This document shows positions 17,832 through 27,462 of a stretch of 64,000 bases of DNA, one piece after another. Position 1 is the first letter of the stretch. Every line of letters begins with the position of its first letter. Made by a program: the position numbers and the translations under genes. Source of the DNA: Acidobacteriota bacterium (GTDB lineage: Bacteria > Acidobacteriota > Holophagae > Acanthopleuribacterales > Acanthopleuribacteraceae); NCBI GenBank assembly GCA_020439745.1, contig JAGQSC010000019.1:248001-312000 (forward strand), written 5' to 3'. The notes under the pieces were generated by a model that was not told the DNA's origin, did not search any database, and saw nothing but the letters and a program-made list of their open reading frames with translations.

Positions 17832-18620
17832 ATGCGCAATATCATCATTACAATGGTCGTGGTTGTGGGAGTTGTGGCACTGTTGGCGTGGTTCGCTTTT
17901 CGCAAGACAGAAGAGGTCCAACCGGCTGAGCCTGCGAACCCAGTCATGGAGGCTCCAACAACGCCTACCCTACCGGAGCCAGAGCCTTTGCTACCTACAG
18001 AGGCTGAAACGGAACCCGAACCAACTTGGCCCGACTTCGTGCTTCCCACATTAGACGAAAGTGATGCTGAGATGAAGCAGGCTTGGAGTCAGTTAACCCA
18101 ACCGCCCCTGCAAGACCGCGTCAAGGGCATCCAACATCTCTTGCGTCGCTTTGTCACCACTTCGGATTTGGTGTCGCGCGACAAGAACCCTTTCAAGCAA
18201 ATCTTTGCTTTTCGGCCAGCAGGCGAATTCCGTGTCACTGAGCGGGGTGACCGTCTATTTGTAGCGATCGAAAACTATGAACGTTTCGAGCCGCTAGTCT
18301 CAGCGATGCAAGAGGTGGACATGGCAAAAGCCAGCCAGCTTTATCACCACATCGAGCCTTTGCTGCAACAGGCCTACGGTGAGTTGGGGAACCCAGATGG
18401 CACATGGGAGCAAACCCTCTTACAAGCCATTGACCGCATTCTGAATGCGGATGTCCCGGAAACGCCGCCTGAAGTGATTGGTAGTTCTGGCGTTTACATC
18501 TACAAGGATCCACAACTGGAGGCACTACCGCCCATCCACAAACTGTTGATTAGAATGGGGAAGGACAATGCCAACCGCTGCAAAGACACCTTACGTGCCT
18601 TTCGCGACGCGATTGATTAG
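17832..18620 (+). CDS. DUF3014-domain membrane-anchored protein
   Basis: A 262-residue protein of unknown function. Residues ~4-22 form one membrane helix; ~30-72 are a Pro/Glu-rich linker; ~75-260 match the DUF3014 pattern I know from other bacteria: LPTLDESDA, HLLRRFVTTSDLVSR, a short FRPAGEF segment, YERFEPLVSAMQEVD, LLQQAYGELG and the closing HKLLIRMGKDN. The domain would lie in the periplasm. Good AAGGGAGT site before the ATG. It is 34 bases before the aminopeptidase gene. Confidence 0.82.
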   Translation: MRNIIITMVVVVGVVALLAWFAFRKTEEVQPAEPANPVMEAPTTPTLPEPEPLLPTEAETEPEPTWPDFVLPTLDESDAEMKQAWSQLTQPPLQDRVKGIQHLLRRFVTTSDLVSRDKNPFKQIFAFRPAGEFRVTERGDRLFVAIENYERFEPLVSAMQEVDMAKASQLYHHIEPLLQQAYGELGNPDGTWEQTLLQAIDRILNADVPETPPEVIGSSGVYIYKDPQLEALPPIHKLLIRMGKDNANRCKDTLRAFRDAID

Positions 18621-18654
18621 AATGTTGGGAATATCAAACCGAGGAGTTGACTAA

Positions 18655-20055
18655 ATGGCCTACGGCCTCGTGTCCCAAGCAACAGAATCCACCGATCTCA
18701 TTTTTCAAAATCAAACCAACACACAGGCTCAATTGAAGTCGGCTACGCCTCTGGTTCAAGCCGAATGCGAGGCGGCCCGGTTTTCCGGCTCCTGGGGTCA
18801 ATTCGCCGTTTTGCACCGCGCTACAGGCGAATTGGACAGCATTTGGTTGGGTCAGGAACAGAAGCCACAAGACCCGAGAGCGCTGTTGTTCTTGTTCGCT
18901 GATCTGGGATCGCGTCTACCAAAAGGCACATACAACTTGTCACGCCTCCCGCTGCAGCGAGACGAAATGGTGCAGGCTGCTTTGGGATGGGGTCTGTCAC
19001 GCTATTTCTTTGATCGCTACAAGAAAGCCAACAACAGTGGGCAGGGTCAGCTTCTCATACCGGAATCGATTCCTCTTCAATCGATTACGGCACAGCTGGA
19101 TGCCATATTCCTTGCTCGAAATCTTGTCAACACGCCTGCATCGGACTTGGGGCCTGATGAAATCTGTGATCAGGCACGTGCCCTTGCCGATGCACACAAT
19201 GCCAAGTTAACTATTTTTCGCGGCGAGTCCTTGCTCAAAGAGAACTACCCATCCATCTATGCTGTAGGAAAAGGAAGCAGTCGCGAGCCTGGATTGATCG
19301 ATCTGGTTTGGGGGAATCCGGAACACCCAACTGTGACCCTGGTAGGTAAAGGCGTCGTGTTCGACTCAGGTGGCCTGAACCTCAAAAGCGCATCGGGCAT
19401 GCGGTTAATGAAGAAAGATATGGGTGGTGCGGCACTTGTCATGGCACTTGCGCAGTGGGTGATGTCCACACAGTTGCCCATTCACCTGAGGATGTTGGTA
19501 CCCACCGTGGAGAACTCCCCTGGACGAAACGCGTATCGGCCGGGCGACATTATCACCACGCGCAAAGGGACAACGGTTGAAATCGACAACACCGATGCCG
19601 AGGGCAGGGTTATTCTGTGTGATCCCTTATTTGAAGCAGCCTCAGAATCGCCCGACCTCCTCATCGACATGGCCACCCTCACAGGTGCCTGCCGTGTTGC
19701 CTTGGGACCCGATCTACCGGGCTTTTTTACGCCCTCTTCGACACTGGCCGATACCTTACGCGAAGCGTCGTTTCGCGTCGCAGACCCAGTCTGGCAACTA
19801 CCACTTTGGCAGCCCTATCGCCAAATGTTAGATAGCCAAGTAGCAGACATCGCGAACGCCAGCTCGGGTGGGTTTGCAGGATCAATCACCGCCGCGTTGT
19901 ATCTCCACGAATTTGTGAAGCCTGTGCAGAACTGGATCCACGTCGATGCCTATGCCTGGAACCCAAAAGCATCGTCAGGGCACCCTGTGGGCGGCGAAGC
20001 AACAGGGCTACGCGCGATGATGGCCTTATTGGACTCCCGATATCGACCTAGATAA
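18655..20055 (+). CDS. M17 leucyl aminopeptidase
   Basis: A 466-residue cytosolic di-metal aminopeptidase. The catalytic domain shows VGKGVVFDSGGLNLK, MKKDMGGAA and NTDAEGRVILCDPL, which together supply the metal ligands and catalytic Lys and Arg of the M17 family. The N-terminal ~150 residues are the variable M17 domain. The last segment ASSGHPVGGEATGLRAM is typical. Strong GAGGAG site before ATG 18655. A second peptidase gene (M61) follows after 47 bases, so the two may share in peptide turnover. Confidence 0.95.
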   Translation: MAYGLVSQATESTDLIFQNQTNTQAQLKSATPLVQAECEAARFSGSWGQFAVLHRATGELDSIWLGQEQKPQDPRALLFLFADLGSRLPKGTYNLSRLPLQRDEMVQAALGWGLSRYFFDRYKKANNSGQGQLLIPESIPLQSITAQLDAIFLARNLVNTPASDLGPDEICDQARALADAHNAKLTIFRGESLLKENYPSIYAVGKGSSREPGLIDLVWGNPEHPTVTLVGKGVVFDSGGLNLKSASGMRLMKKDMGGAALVMALAQWVMSTQLPIHLRMLVPTVENSPGRNAYRPGDIITTRKGTTVEIDNTDAEGRVILCDPLFEAASESPDLLIDMATLTGACRVALGPDLPGFFTPSSTLADTLREASFRVADPVWQLPLWQPYRQMLDSQVADIANASSGGFAGSITAALYLHEFVKPVQNWIHVDAYAWNPKASSGHPVGGEATGLRAMMALLDSRYRPR

Positions 20056-20102
20056 CCAAGAGTCTGTGTTATCTTGTTGCGTTTGTCTGGCGGAGCTTGT
20101 GC

Positions 20103-21917
20103 ATGCTAACCCTGTTTGTAGTGGGAATAATGACATGGACACAGCCACAACCTGTGGCGGTGGAACTGGATATTAGAGATCACCAACATCCCTATATCTA
20201 TGTAGAAATCCATTTCAATCCGAGTGCACAGTATCAACGGACCCTGACCATGCCGAACTGGATTCCGGGCAGCTACAAGATCCGAGACTTTGCCCGCCAC
20301 GTCGAGTCATTCGAGGCACACACGAGTGAAGGCGACACGCTCAATCATGAAAGACTTAGAAAAGACTCATGGATTGTAGACGTGGTGAAGAATCAGCCAT
20401 TTAGTGTCAGTTACGCGGTATTCACAGACGAAGCATCGGTTCGTACCAGCCTACTCACCCATGACTACGCGTTGCTGAACCCTGCCAGCCTGCTTGTCTA
20501 CGACTCAACCTCTCGGAGCAAACCCCATCAGGTCACCGTATCCGTACCTAGCACTTGGCGAGTGGCAGCGGCTCTGCCTGAAACCGACCGCCATGTATTT
20601 ATGGCAAACAGTTTCGATCAGCTGGTTGATAGCCCCATGGTAGCCGGCAATTTGCAAATACTCGATTTTGAGGTACAGGGCATTCCTCACCGATGGGCCA
20701 TCGCGGGCTTAGCGGCAGGCGATGTCCTGGCCATGGTTCCTGATATGCAGCGCATTTGTAGCGAAATATATATGACCTTTCAGAAGGCCCCTTTCGATCG
20801 ATTTGTCTTTTTGAGTTTCTTCGCACATGGGGCACGCGGCGGATTGGAGCACAGCTCAAGTACATTGCTCGGTGTGGACACAGACGCGTTGCTTACCAGC
20901 GAAGGCTGGAACCGATTCCTGGGACTCATCGCCCATGAGTATTTTCATGCCTGGAATGTCAAAGCGATTCGAGACCAGGCTTTAACCCCATACCAATATC
21001 AGACCGAGGTGTATTCGGACCTGTTGTGGTTCCACGAAGGAATCACGTCCTATTATGATCAGTTGGTTCCTCTACGAGCAGGGTTGATCAGCGAGAAAGC
21101 GAGCCTGGACACTTGGGCAAAAGATTTGACCACCTATTTCGAAACACCGGGCAGGCAGGTTCAGAGCCTCGAAGACGCATCGCGAAATGCATGGATCCAC
21201 CAATACCAGCCCTCCAGCGCCAGACCCAACGCACAAGTCTCTTACTATTCCGCAGGTGCGCTTTCAGGTTTTGCTTTAGACGCCACGATTCGCCGCAAGA
21301 GCAAGGATAAATACTCACTTGACGATCTCATGCGTCATCTCTTCAACTTAAATCGAAGCGTCTCGTCAACTGACATCACAAGCTGGCTGAGTGACAATTG
21401 CGGCGCCGAAGCCGCTCAGTTCTTGGACCAACACATCAAACAAGCAAACGAGCTTCCACTGATGCAGGCCATTCAAGACCTGGGCCTGCGTTTTGCCGAG
21501 AAACAAGAAGATGACCATCCGCAACAAAATGGATTCAAGGCGCCGACCGAATTTGAGATTGAGGGTTTGATTGTCAATGAAACACCAGACGCCTGCACCG
21601 TGACATCCGTCCTGCGCGATACCGCTGCCTGGAAGGCGGGCTTTACCGCTGGTGACGTCATATTGGCGTTTGATCACATACAAGTGGTCCCGCGAAAGAT
21701 GGCAACGGTTCTTACGGCCAGGGGTCAAAACACACCCACCGAGGTATGCCTAAGCCGCGCTGGCCAGCTAATGACCTTAACTGCTGACGTTACGCCCAAG
21801 GCAAAACCCCTAAGCCTTCAGAAAAACGATTCGGCCAGCGAGCTACAGAAGAAGCGATTGCAGTCATGGCTAACGTCGGCTGTCAAAAACAAGGAGTCTA
21901 CAAATGCAACAGATTGA
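20103..21917 (+). CDS. M61 family glycyl aminopeptidase with PDZ domain
   Basis: A 604-residue peptidase. The first ~16 residues are a short hydrophobic, signal-like segment. Domains: N-terminal beta domain, catalytic gluzincin domain with HEYFHAWNVK near residue 277 and the third zinc ligand in WFHEGITSYYDQL, then a C-terminal PDZ domain (~480-580; SVLRDTAAWKAGFTAGDVIL). Known relatives prefer N-terminal Gly or Ala. ATG 20103 gives the signal-like start; a TTG at 20097 is possible. The gene end overlaps mtnP by 14 bases. Confidence 0.93.
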   Translation: MLTLFVVGIMTWTQPQPVAVELDIRDHQHPYIYVEIHFNPSAQYQRTLTMPNWIPGSYKIRDFARHVESFEAHTSEGDTLNHERLRKDSWIVDVVKNQPFSVSYAVFTDEASVRTSLLTHDYALLNPASLLVYDSTSRSKPHQVTVSVPSTWRVAAALPETDRHVFMANSFDQLVDSPMVAGNLQILDFEVQGIPHRWAIAGLAAGDVLAMVPDMQRICSEIYMTFQKAPFDRFVFLSFFAHGARGGLEHSSSTLLGVDTDALLTSEGWNRFLGLIAHEYFHAWNVKAIRDQALTPYQYQTEVYSDLLWFHEGITSYYDQLVPLRAGLISEKASLDTWAKDLTTYFETPGRQVQSLEDASRNAWIHQYQPSSARPNAQVSYYSAGALSGFALDATIRRKSKDKYSLDDLMRHLFNLNRSVSSTDITSWLSDNCGAEAAQFLDQHIKQANELPLMQAIQDLGLRFAEKQEDDHPQQNGFKAPTEFEIEGLIVNETPDACTVTSVLRDTAAWKAGFTAGDVILAFDHIQVVPRKMATVLTARGQNTPTEVCLSRAGQLMTLTADVTPKAKPLSLQKNDSASELQKKRLQSWLTSAVKNKESTNATD

Positions 21918-22776
21918 TATCGGTATCATTGGGGGCAGCGGATTGTACCGCCTCGCAAATCTTCAAGACCCCAAGGAAGTGCGCGTCGAAACGCCCTTTG
22001 GCACGCCGAGCGACTCATTTGTAACAGGCATGCTAAACGGAAAACGCGTGGCTTTTTTGGCACGACACAATAGGAACCACACCATGCTGCCTACTGAAAT
22101 CAATTACCGAGCCAACATCTACGCATTTAAGATGTTGGGCGCACGTTACTTGATCTCTGCAAGCGCAGTGGGTTCTCTGAAGGAAGCCTACGCCCCCACC
22201 CACTTTGTCTTTCCCGACCAATTCATTGATCGCACCCGTCACCGTCCTGACACCTTCTTCGGCGAAGGAATTGTGGCCCATGTGTCCTTGGCCGACCCTC
22301 TTTGTCCTTACTTGCAAGAGGTCATGTATCAAGCAGCCATCCAGGCGGGCGTTACCAGTCACAAAGGCGGCACATACGTCTGCATGGAAGGTCCTCAGTT
22401 CTCAACTCGCGCTGAATCGTTTCTGTATCGTTCGTGGGGTGCAGATGTCATCGGCATGACGAATCTCCAAGAGGCCAAACTCGCCCGGGAAGCGGAGATC
22501 CCTTACGCCACCATGGCCATGATCACCGACTATGATTGCTGGCACGAGGAGGAAGAGGCAGTCACCGTGGACCAAGTGATCAAGACTTTGCATCAAAATG
22601 CGCAGGCAGCCACCGACACTGTTTCCATCGCGGTCGCTCAAATCGATCTTGACCACAAGAACCCGCTCCACGACGCGCTTCAGTTTGCCATTTTGACTCA
22701 GGAAGCCAACATGCCGGCAGAACGCAAGCGAGCACTAAAGGCCATTCTGAACAAATACGTCGACTGCGGGAGCTAA
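21904..22776 (+). CDS. mtnP: S-methyl-5'-thioadenosine phosphorylase
   Basis: A 290-residue trimeric-type purine phosphorylase. It splits methylthioadenosine, a by-product of polyamine synthesis, into adenine and 5-methylthioribose-1-phosphate. Motifs: phosphate loop GIIGGSGLY, FLARHNRNHTMLPTEINYRAN, CMEGPQFSTRAES, and ITDYDCWHEE. The Asp pair in DYDCW is what makes MTAP prefer adenine; guanine- or hypoxanthine-specific PNPs have Asn there. AAGGAG lies 8 bases before ATG 21904, inside the M61 gene. The remaining salvage genes (mtnA and onwards) are not present; a PfkB kinase follows after 3 bases. Confidence 0.93.
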   Translation: MQQIDIGIIGGSGLYRLANLQDPKEVRVETPFGTPSDSFVTGMLNGKRVAFLARHNRNHTMLPTEINYRANIYAFKMLGARYLISASAVGSLKEAYAPTHFVFPDQFIDRTRHRPDTFFGEGIVAHVSLADPLCPYLQEVMYQAAIQAGVTSHKGGTYVCMEGPQFSTRAESFLYRSWGADVIGMTNLQEAKLAREAEIPYATMAMITDYDCWHEEEEAVTVDQVIKTLHQNAQAATDTVSIAVAQIDLDHKNPLHDALQFAILTQEANMPAERKRALKAILNKYVDCGS

Positions 22777-22779
22777 GAC

Positions 22780-23682
22780 ATGTCCATCCTGGTAGTGGGC
22801 TCTGTCGCTTATGACGACATCATCACACCCTTCGCATCGAGGCAACGGGCCTTGGGGGGATCGGCGATCTATTTCTCGCTGGCCGCACAGCATTTCACGC
22901 CCATCAGCATGGTTGCTGTGATCGGTGACGACTTCAAACAATCCGACATGCGGTTACTTGAATCGCATCGAATCGACACCACAGGTTTGATCCGCGAGTC
23001 AGGTCCTTGTTTTTATTGGAAAGGTGAGTACCTGGGGAATTGGAATGATCGGATTACGCACGCAACCCACCTCAACGTCTTCGAGCACTTCAACCCCGTC
23101 ATTCCTCATGACTACCGCAAGGCAGAAATCGTGTTCTTAGGCAATATCGCACCTGAACTACAAAACAAGGTGCTTGACCAGGTAGAACATCCACGCATAG
23201 TGGCACTGGACACCATGAATTACTGGATCAGCCATGCCAAAGAGGCATTGATCGAAACGCTGAGGCGCGTGAACATCCTCATTGTTAACGACTCCGAAGC
23301 GCGCTTATTGAGTGGCGAACAGTCAATCATCGAGGCGGCACGCACCATTCGAGCCATGGGTCCAACCATTCTCTGCATCAAACGCGGCGAACATGGGGCC
23401 CTGCTCTGGTACGACGATCAAGTGTTTGTGGCACCTGCCTACCCCATGTGTGAGGTGGTTGACCCGACCGGTGCTGGTGACTCATTCGCCGGCGGATTTC
23501 TTGGCTATCTGGCCCGGCAGAAGTTGGACATTCACGCGCTGCGCAGGGCTGTGGTCCATGGCAGTGTGATGGGCTCTTTTACGGTTGAGTCATTTTCAGT
23601 GGACCGGCTTGCAGCCATCGGCACCGACGATGTCAACAAGCGATACCAGGCCTTTGTCGACATGACACACTTCGACCGTTAA
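22780..23682 (+). CDS. PfkB-family carbohydrate or nucleoside kinase
   Basis: A 300-residue ribokinase-fold kinase. The N-terminus has the substrate-side glycine motif LGGSAIYFSLAAQHF, and the C-terminal catalytic motif is DPTGAGDSFAGGFLGYLA with the base Asp in GAGDS. The substrate is not evident. Its tight spacing after mtnP suggests a sugar or nucleoside released in methylthioadenosine salvage, but the family also covers adenosine, ribose and fructose kinases. The envC-like gene starts 1 base after its stop. Confidence 0.88.
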   Translation: MSILVVGSVAYDDIITPFASRQRALGGSAIYFSLAAQHFTPISMVAVIGDDFKQSDMRLLESHRIDTTGLIRESGPCFYWKGEYLGNWNDRITHATHLNVFEHFNPVIPHDYRKAEIVFLGNIAPELQNKVLDQVEHPRIVALDTMNYWISHAKEALIETLRRVNILIVNDSEARLLSGEQSIIEAARTIRAMGPTILCIKRGEHGALLWYDDQVFVAPAYPMCEVVDPTGAGDSFAGGFLGYLARQKLDIHALRRAVVHGSVMGSFTVESFSVDRLAAIGTDDVNKRYQAFVDMTHFDR

Positions 23683-23683
23683 C

Positions 23684-24820
23684 ATGGTCCTCGCTCTGCT
23701 CTTATCAAGCCTTTATTGGTGGCCCGACCAGGCGCCCAAGAATGAAAAGGAGCTGAATGAACAGATCGACCACGTGGATCGCGATCTGGATAGGCTGCGT
23801 CAGGCCATCTCAAACTTCACAGAAAATACGGAACAAGTGAGCGATGAAGTGGGGCGTCTCGAACTTCAACGTGCGATTCTCAGCTCCGAAGTTGAGCGAG
23901 CCGAGTTGAAGATTCAGCTCGCTGACAGCGAAAAGGCGCGTATCGAACAACAGCGGACCGAGCTGCTCAGTCAGGCCAAAGATCAAGAACTAGCCATCTC
24001 ATCAAGACTCCGCCAAATATATAAACGCGGCAATCTCGGTTATGTACACGTGTTTCTTTCTCAATCCAAACTTGAGAGCCTATTGAGCGCATTCCATTAC
24101 GCCAAATATATGACCGAACGGGATCATCAGGCTTTCCTTGACTACCGAAACACCTATGAGCAACTGGGATTGGTGGAGTCGTCCCTCGCTGACGTCAAGG
24201 CCCAAGCCGAGGCAGCCCACGCCTCGCTTTCACTCAAGCGCGGGGAGTTGGATCATCTCCTGAAAGAACGCACGGCGCGACTCAACGCACTCAAGCGCCA
24301 ACGCAACCAGAAGATTGCGCTCGCCCGCGAGCTTGAGCTGCAAAGGGAAGAGTTGGACATGATGATCAAGCGGCTGCGTGCCGACGATCCTGACGCGGCA
24401 GATCTTCGGGTACCCGTGACCCGCTACAGAGGTCACCTGGACTGGCCTGCGTCAGGTCCAATTCTGCGTGCCTACGGTGTTTTGAGCGACCCCGAATTTA
24501 ACACCAAAAGACGCCAAAAAGGCGTCGATATCAAAGTGGATATCGGAACGCCAGTCACGGCCGTCTATTCCGGACAAGTTATTTTCGCGGATTGGTTCAA
24601 AAGTTACGGCAACTTGGTCATCGTGGATCACGGAGAAAACGTGACTTCCTTTTATGCTCACAACGAGCGCCTCTTAGTGAAAAAGGGCGATTTCGTGGAA
24701 CGCAACACCGAAATAGCACGATCAGGCGACACAGGATCACTAGAAGGTCCATTTCTTCATTTTGAAATCAGGTCCTCCGGCACCCCAGAGAATCCAAACA
24801 AGTGGCTCAAGAAGAAGTGA
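23684..24820 (+). CDS. envC: EnvC-like murein hydrolase activator with degenerate LytM domain
   Basis: A 378-residue exported protein. A short hydrophobic start (residues 1-12) is followed by two long coiled-coil stretches (~18-110 and ~150-235), then a C-terminal M23/LytM domain (~255-375). The zinc ligands are incomplete: the usual H-x3-D site reads QKGVD, and the usual HLH motif reads FLHFEIR. Loss of these ligands is what marks E. coli EnvC, which activates amidases rather than cutting peptidoglycan. That function here is inference from architecture. The gene ends in a GTGA overlap with lnt, placing it in an envelope-biogenesis pair. Confidence 0.87.
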   Translation: MVLALLLSSLYWWPDQAPKNEKELNEQIDHVDRDLDRLRQAISNFTENTEQVSDEVGRLELQRAILSSEVERAELKIQLADSEKARIEQQRTELLSQAKDQELAISSRLRQIYKRGNLGYVHVFLSQSKLESLLSAFHYAKYMTERDHQAFLDYRNTYEQLGLVESSLADVKAQAEAAHASLSLKRGELDHLLKERTARLNALKRQRNQKIALARELELQREELDMMIKRLRADDPDAADLRVPVTRYRGHLDWPASGPILRAYGVLSDPEFNTKRRQKGVDIKVDIGTPVTAVYSGQVIFADWFKSYGNLVIVDHGENVTSFYAHNERLLVKKGDFVERNTEIARSGDTGSLEGPFLHFEIRSSGTPENPNKWLKKK

Positions 24821-26307
24821 AGTTCAAACGACTTTTGATCGGGCCCCTGGTGTGCGCATTCATCCTAAACGCCGCTTACCCACCACTTGGATGGTCGGTA
24901 CTTGCCTTCTTTTTACTTGTGCCGTTGCTACCTCATATGCAATTGAGCTGGAAGAAGCGGTTCTTATGGGGCTGGGCCGCCGGTTTTGCCATGCAGGCAT
25001 CAGCATTTTGGTGGATCTTCATCACAATTCGGGACTTTGGTGGTCAGCCCCTGTGGGTCTGCTCCGTTGGTTCCCTACTCTTCTGGGCGTATCACGGGCT
25101 CGATATGGCGCTCTGGCTGTGCTTGGCGCCCCTCACAGCACCCTTCAAATCACCTTTCTTGCGGGCCATGGGTTATGCGGCCACCTGGTATGTCATTCAA
25201 CTGGAACTGTTTCCCTACGTTTTTCCTTGGAACTTGGGATCCGCTCTGGCAGGCACACCCTTGCTTGGTGATGGACTCGCCCTTTGGGGTGCGGATGGCG
25301 TGACGTTTTTAGTAGCATTCATCGGCATCTCGCTGGTACTCAGTCGTCAAGAAGTAACGCATCGAGGCTGGGCCCTTGTGCCGCTATTCGGACTAGCTAC
25401 CCTTTGCATTGGATCACTACTGCCCAATCCACACGAAGATGGTGAGATCAAAGTCGCCGTCATACAGCCCAACTTGATACCATGGGCGAAACGCGAGTCA
25501 TTGGCAGCATACGAGTTCTATGAAGCACACGCCTTACCTTCAAGGAGAATAGCCCCTCAGGCCGATCTCATTGCCTGGCCGGAAACTGCGCTACCCTTCC
25601 CGCTCGACCAGGCACCCCAATATCAGGATGAGCTGCAACGACTTGTAGAGATGATTGATACACCCATTATCCTGGGAGCCGTTGGGAGTGCGCCCAATGA
25701 CCTACTGACCAACGAAATCTGGTTATTCGCACCCCATGAGCCTCCGCAACGATACGTCAAAAACAAGCTCGTCCTCTTCAGTGAGTCGCTGCCATGGCTA
25801 TTGAAGTGGGCAGCCTACTTCGACCCCAACCTCGGTGCCTTTGTACCCGGCAAAGACACCTTGATTTTGCGCATTGGTGATGTGGAAATCGTACCGCTGG
25901 TGTGTTACGAGGCCACATTTCCCCGATTTGTGTCCCAATTTCCCGGCGGGAATTTGATGGTAAATCTCACGAACGATGCTTGGTTCGGCAAAACCCAGGC
26001 ATCCAGCCAACACCTCCAATTGGTACGCGGGCGCTCCGTGGAGCGAGGTGTACCGTTGGTGAGAGCTACCAACTCGGGCATTTCCTGCTGGGTGGATCCA
26101 CAAGGCGAGATCCACGGTGCCACGTCACTTTATCAGGCTGAATCGCCTGTGTACCATATACCCTATCAGGTATTTCCAAGCCCCAATCCATGGTGTTTGC
26201 TGGGGCCTAAGGCCCTTCGTATCGCAGTTTGGCTGTGGTTGTTGGCATCCACGCTATTGAGCATTTGGTCCCTTAAATCGGACGCGCAAACATCTAACTT
26301 GGCTTGA
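24817..26307 (+). CDS. lnt: Apolipoprotein N-acyltransferase
   Basis: A 496-residue inner-membrane enzyme that adds the third acyl chain to lipoproteins. About six N-terminal helices (to ~residue 200) precede a carbon-nitrogen hydrolase domain. The catalytic triad is visible: Glu in WPETALPFP (~256), Lys in KNKLVLFSESLP (~315) and Cys in VCYEATFP (~362). I prefer GTG 24817, which overlaps the upstream stop as GTGA; an in-frame GTG at 24802 would add five residues. Confidence 0.94.
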   Translation: MKFKRLLIGPLVCAFILNAAYPPLGWSVLAFFLLVPLLPHMQLSWKKRFLWGWAAGFAMQASAFWWIFITIRDFGGQPLWVCSVGSLLFWAYHGLDMALWLCLAPLTAPFKSPFLRAMGYAATWYVIQLELFPYVFPWNLGSALAGTPLLGDGLALWGADGVTFLVAFIGISLVLSRQEVTHRGWALVPLFGLATLCIGSLLPNPHEDGEIKVAVIQPNLIPWAKRESLAAYEFYEAHALPSRRIAPQADLIAWPETALPFPLDQAPQYQDELQRLVEMIDTPIILGAVGSAPNDLLTNEIWLFAPHEPPQRYVKNKLVLFSESLPWLLKWAAYFDPNLGAFVPGKDTLILRIGDVEIVPLVCYEATFPRFVSQFPGGNLMVNLTNDAWFGKTQASSQHLQLVRGRSVERGVPLVRATNSGISCWVDPQGEIHGATSLYQAESPVYHIPYQVFPSPNPWCLLGPKALRIAVWLWLLASTLLSIWSLKSDAQTSNLA

Positions 26308-26328
26308 ACACCCGATGCTTGCTATTCT
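26299..26328 (+). promoter_or_regulatory. Candidate promoter of the aldolase gene
   Basis: TTGGCT (26299-26304), an 18-base spacer and TATTCT (26323-26328) preceded by TGC, an extended -10. The -35 overlaps the last codons of lnt. An 80-base leader follows before the aldolase ATG at 26409, which has a strong AGGAGG site. Confidence 0.35.
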
Positions 26329-26408
26329 TAGGCATGTTAGCCACGGGCGGTCTGTGCTCAGTCCCTTTTTTGTCGAGAGAGCCGCGCCTTTATGATTAGG
26401 AGGATTGA

Positions 26409-27428
26409 ATGAACGCTCAGATTCTGCAAGCGACAGCTCGTGCCCTGGTTGCACCCAACAAAGGCATACTCGCCGCCGACGAGAGCTTCCCTACTATTGC
26501 CAAGAGATTCCAATCCATCGGAATCGATTCAACCGAGGCCAATCGCCGCGATTACCGCAACATGTTGTTCACCACGCCCAACGCCAACGAGTTCATTAGT
26601 GGCGTGATTCTCTTTGACGAGACCTTACGACAAAGTAATGCAGAAGGCACACCATTGGTAGACATCCTCAACGCGGCTGGCATCATTCCAGGGATCAAAG
26701 TTGATTCGGGTGCCAAATCCATGGCAGGCACAAAGGGTGAGAAGATCACGGAAGGCTTGGACGGTTTGCGAGATCGTTTGGTCGAGTACGCATCACTGGG
26801 TGCCCGGTTCGCTAAATGGCGTGCCGTAATCACCATTGGCAACAGAATCCCTTCAGTCGGCTGCATTGAAGCCAACGCCGAAGCCCTGGCGCGCTACGCC
26901 GCATTGTGCCAGGAGGCGAATATCGTGCCCATTGTGGAGCCTGAGGTGCTTATGGATGGCGATCATGATATCGATCGTTGTGAGGCAGTGACGACCCAAG
27001 CATTAGATGCTGTCTTTTCTGCGCTAAAGCGCCATAACGTCCTGCTCGAGGGCATACTTTTGAAGCCAAACATGGTGATCTCTGGCAAGGATTGCCCGCA
27101 AAGAGCAGGCATCAACGAAGTGGCTGAACGTACGGTTCGCTGCCTGAAACGGACCGTCCCTGCCGCCGTTCCCGGCATCGTCTTTCTTTCGGGTGGCCAG
27201 ACAGCCGAAGAGGCTACTGCCCATTTGAGCGCTATGAACAAGGGTCCGCTTCCATGGGAGCTCAGTTTTTCCTATGGGCGTGCGCTTCAAGATCCAGCTC
27301 TTAGGGCCTGGGCAGGTAAGAGCGATCACGTATCTCGAGCACAAGACGTCTTTTATCACCGGTCGCAGTGCAATGGCGCCGCGCGCACGGGTAAATACAC
27401 AGCTGAGATGGAGCAGCGGATTGCCTGA
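26409..27428 (+). CDS. Class I fructose-bisphosphate aldolase
   Basis: A 339-residue glycolytic enzyme that cleaves fructose-1,6-bisphosphate via a Schiff base and needs no metal. The N-terminal GILAADESFPTIAKRF, the Lys of KWRAVI and the Schiff-base Lys in GILLKPNMV mark the animal/plant-type class I family. Length and order are standard, ending in YTAEMEQRIA. Preceded by a clear AGGAGG and by its own candidate promoter; hflX begins 34 bases after its stop. Confidence 0.95.
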   Translation: MNAQILQATARALVAPNKGILAADESFPTIAKRFQSIGIDSTEANRRDYRNMLFTTPNANEFISGVILFDETLRQSNAEGTPLVDILNAAGIIPGIKVDSGAKSMAGTKGEKITEGLDGLRDRLVEYASLGARFAKWRAVITIGNRIPSVGCIEANAEALARYAALCQEANIVPIVEPEVLMDGDHDIDRCEAVTTQALDAVFSALKRHNVLLEGILLKPNMVISGKDCPQRAGINEVAERTVRCLKRTVPAAVPGIVFLSGGQTAEEATAHLSAMNKGPLPWELSFSYGRALQDPALRAWAGKSDHVSRAQDVFYHRSQCNGAARTGKYTAEMEQRIA

Positions 27429-27462
27429 TCCCACCCTAATCCTGTACGTGATGGGACGGTAA

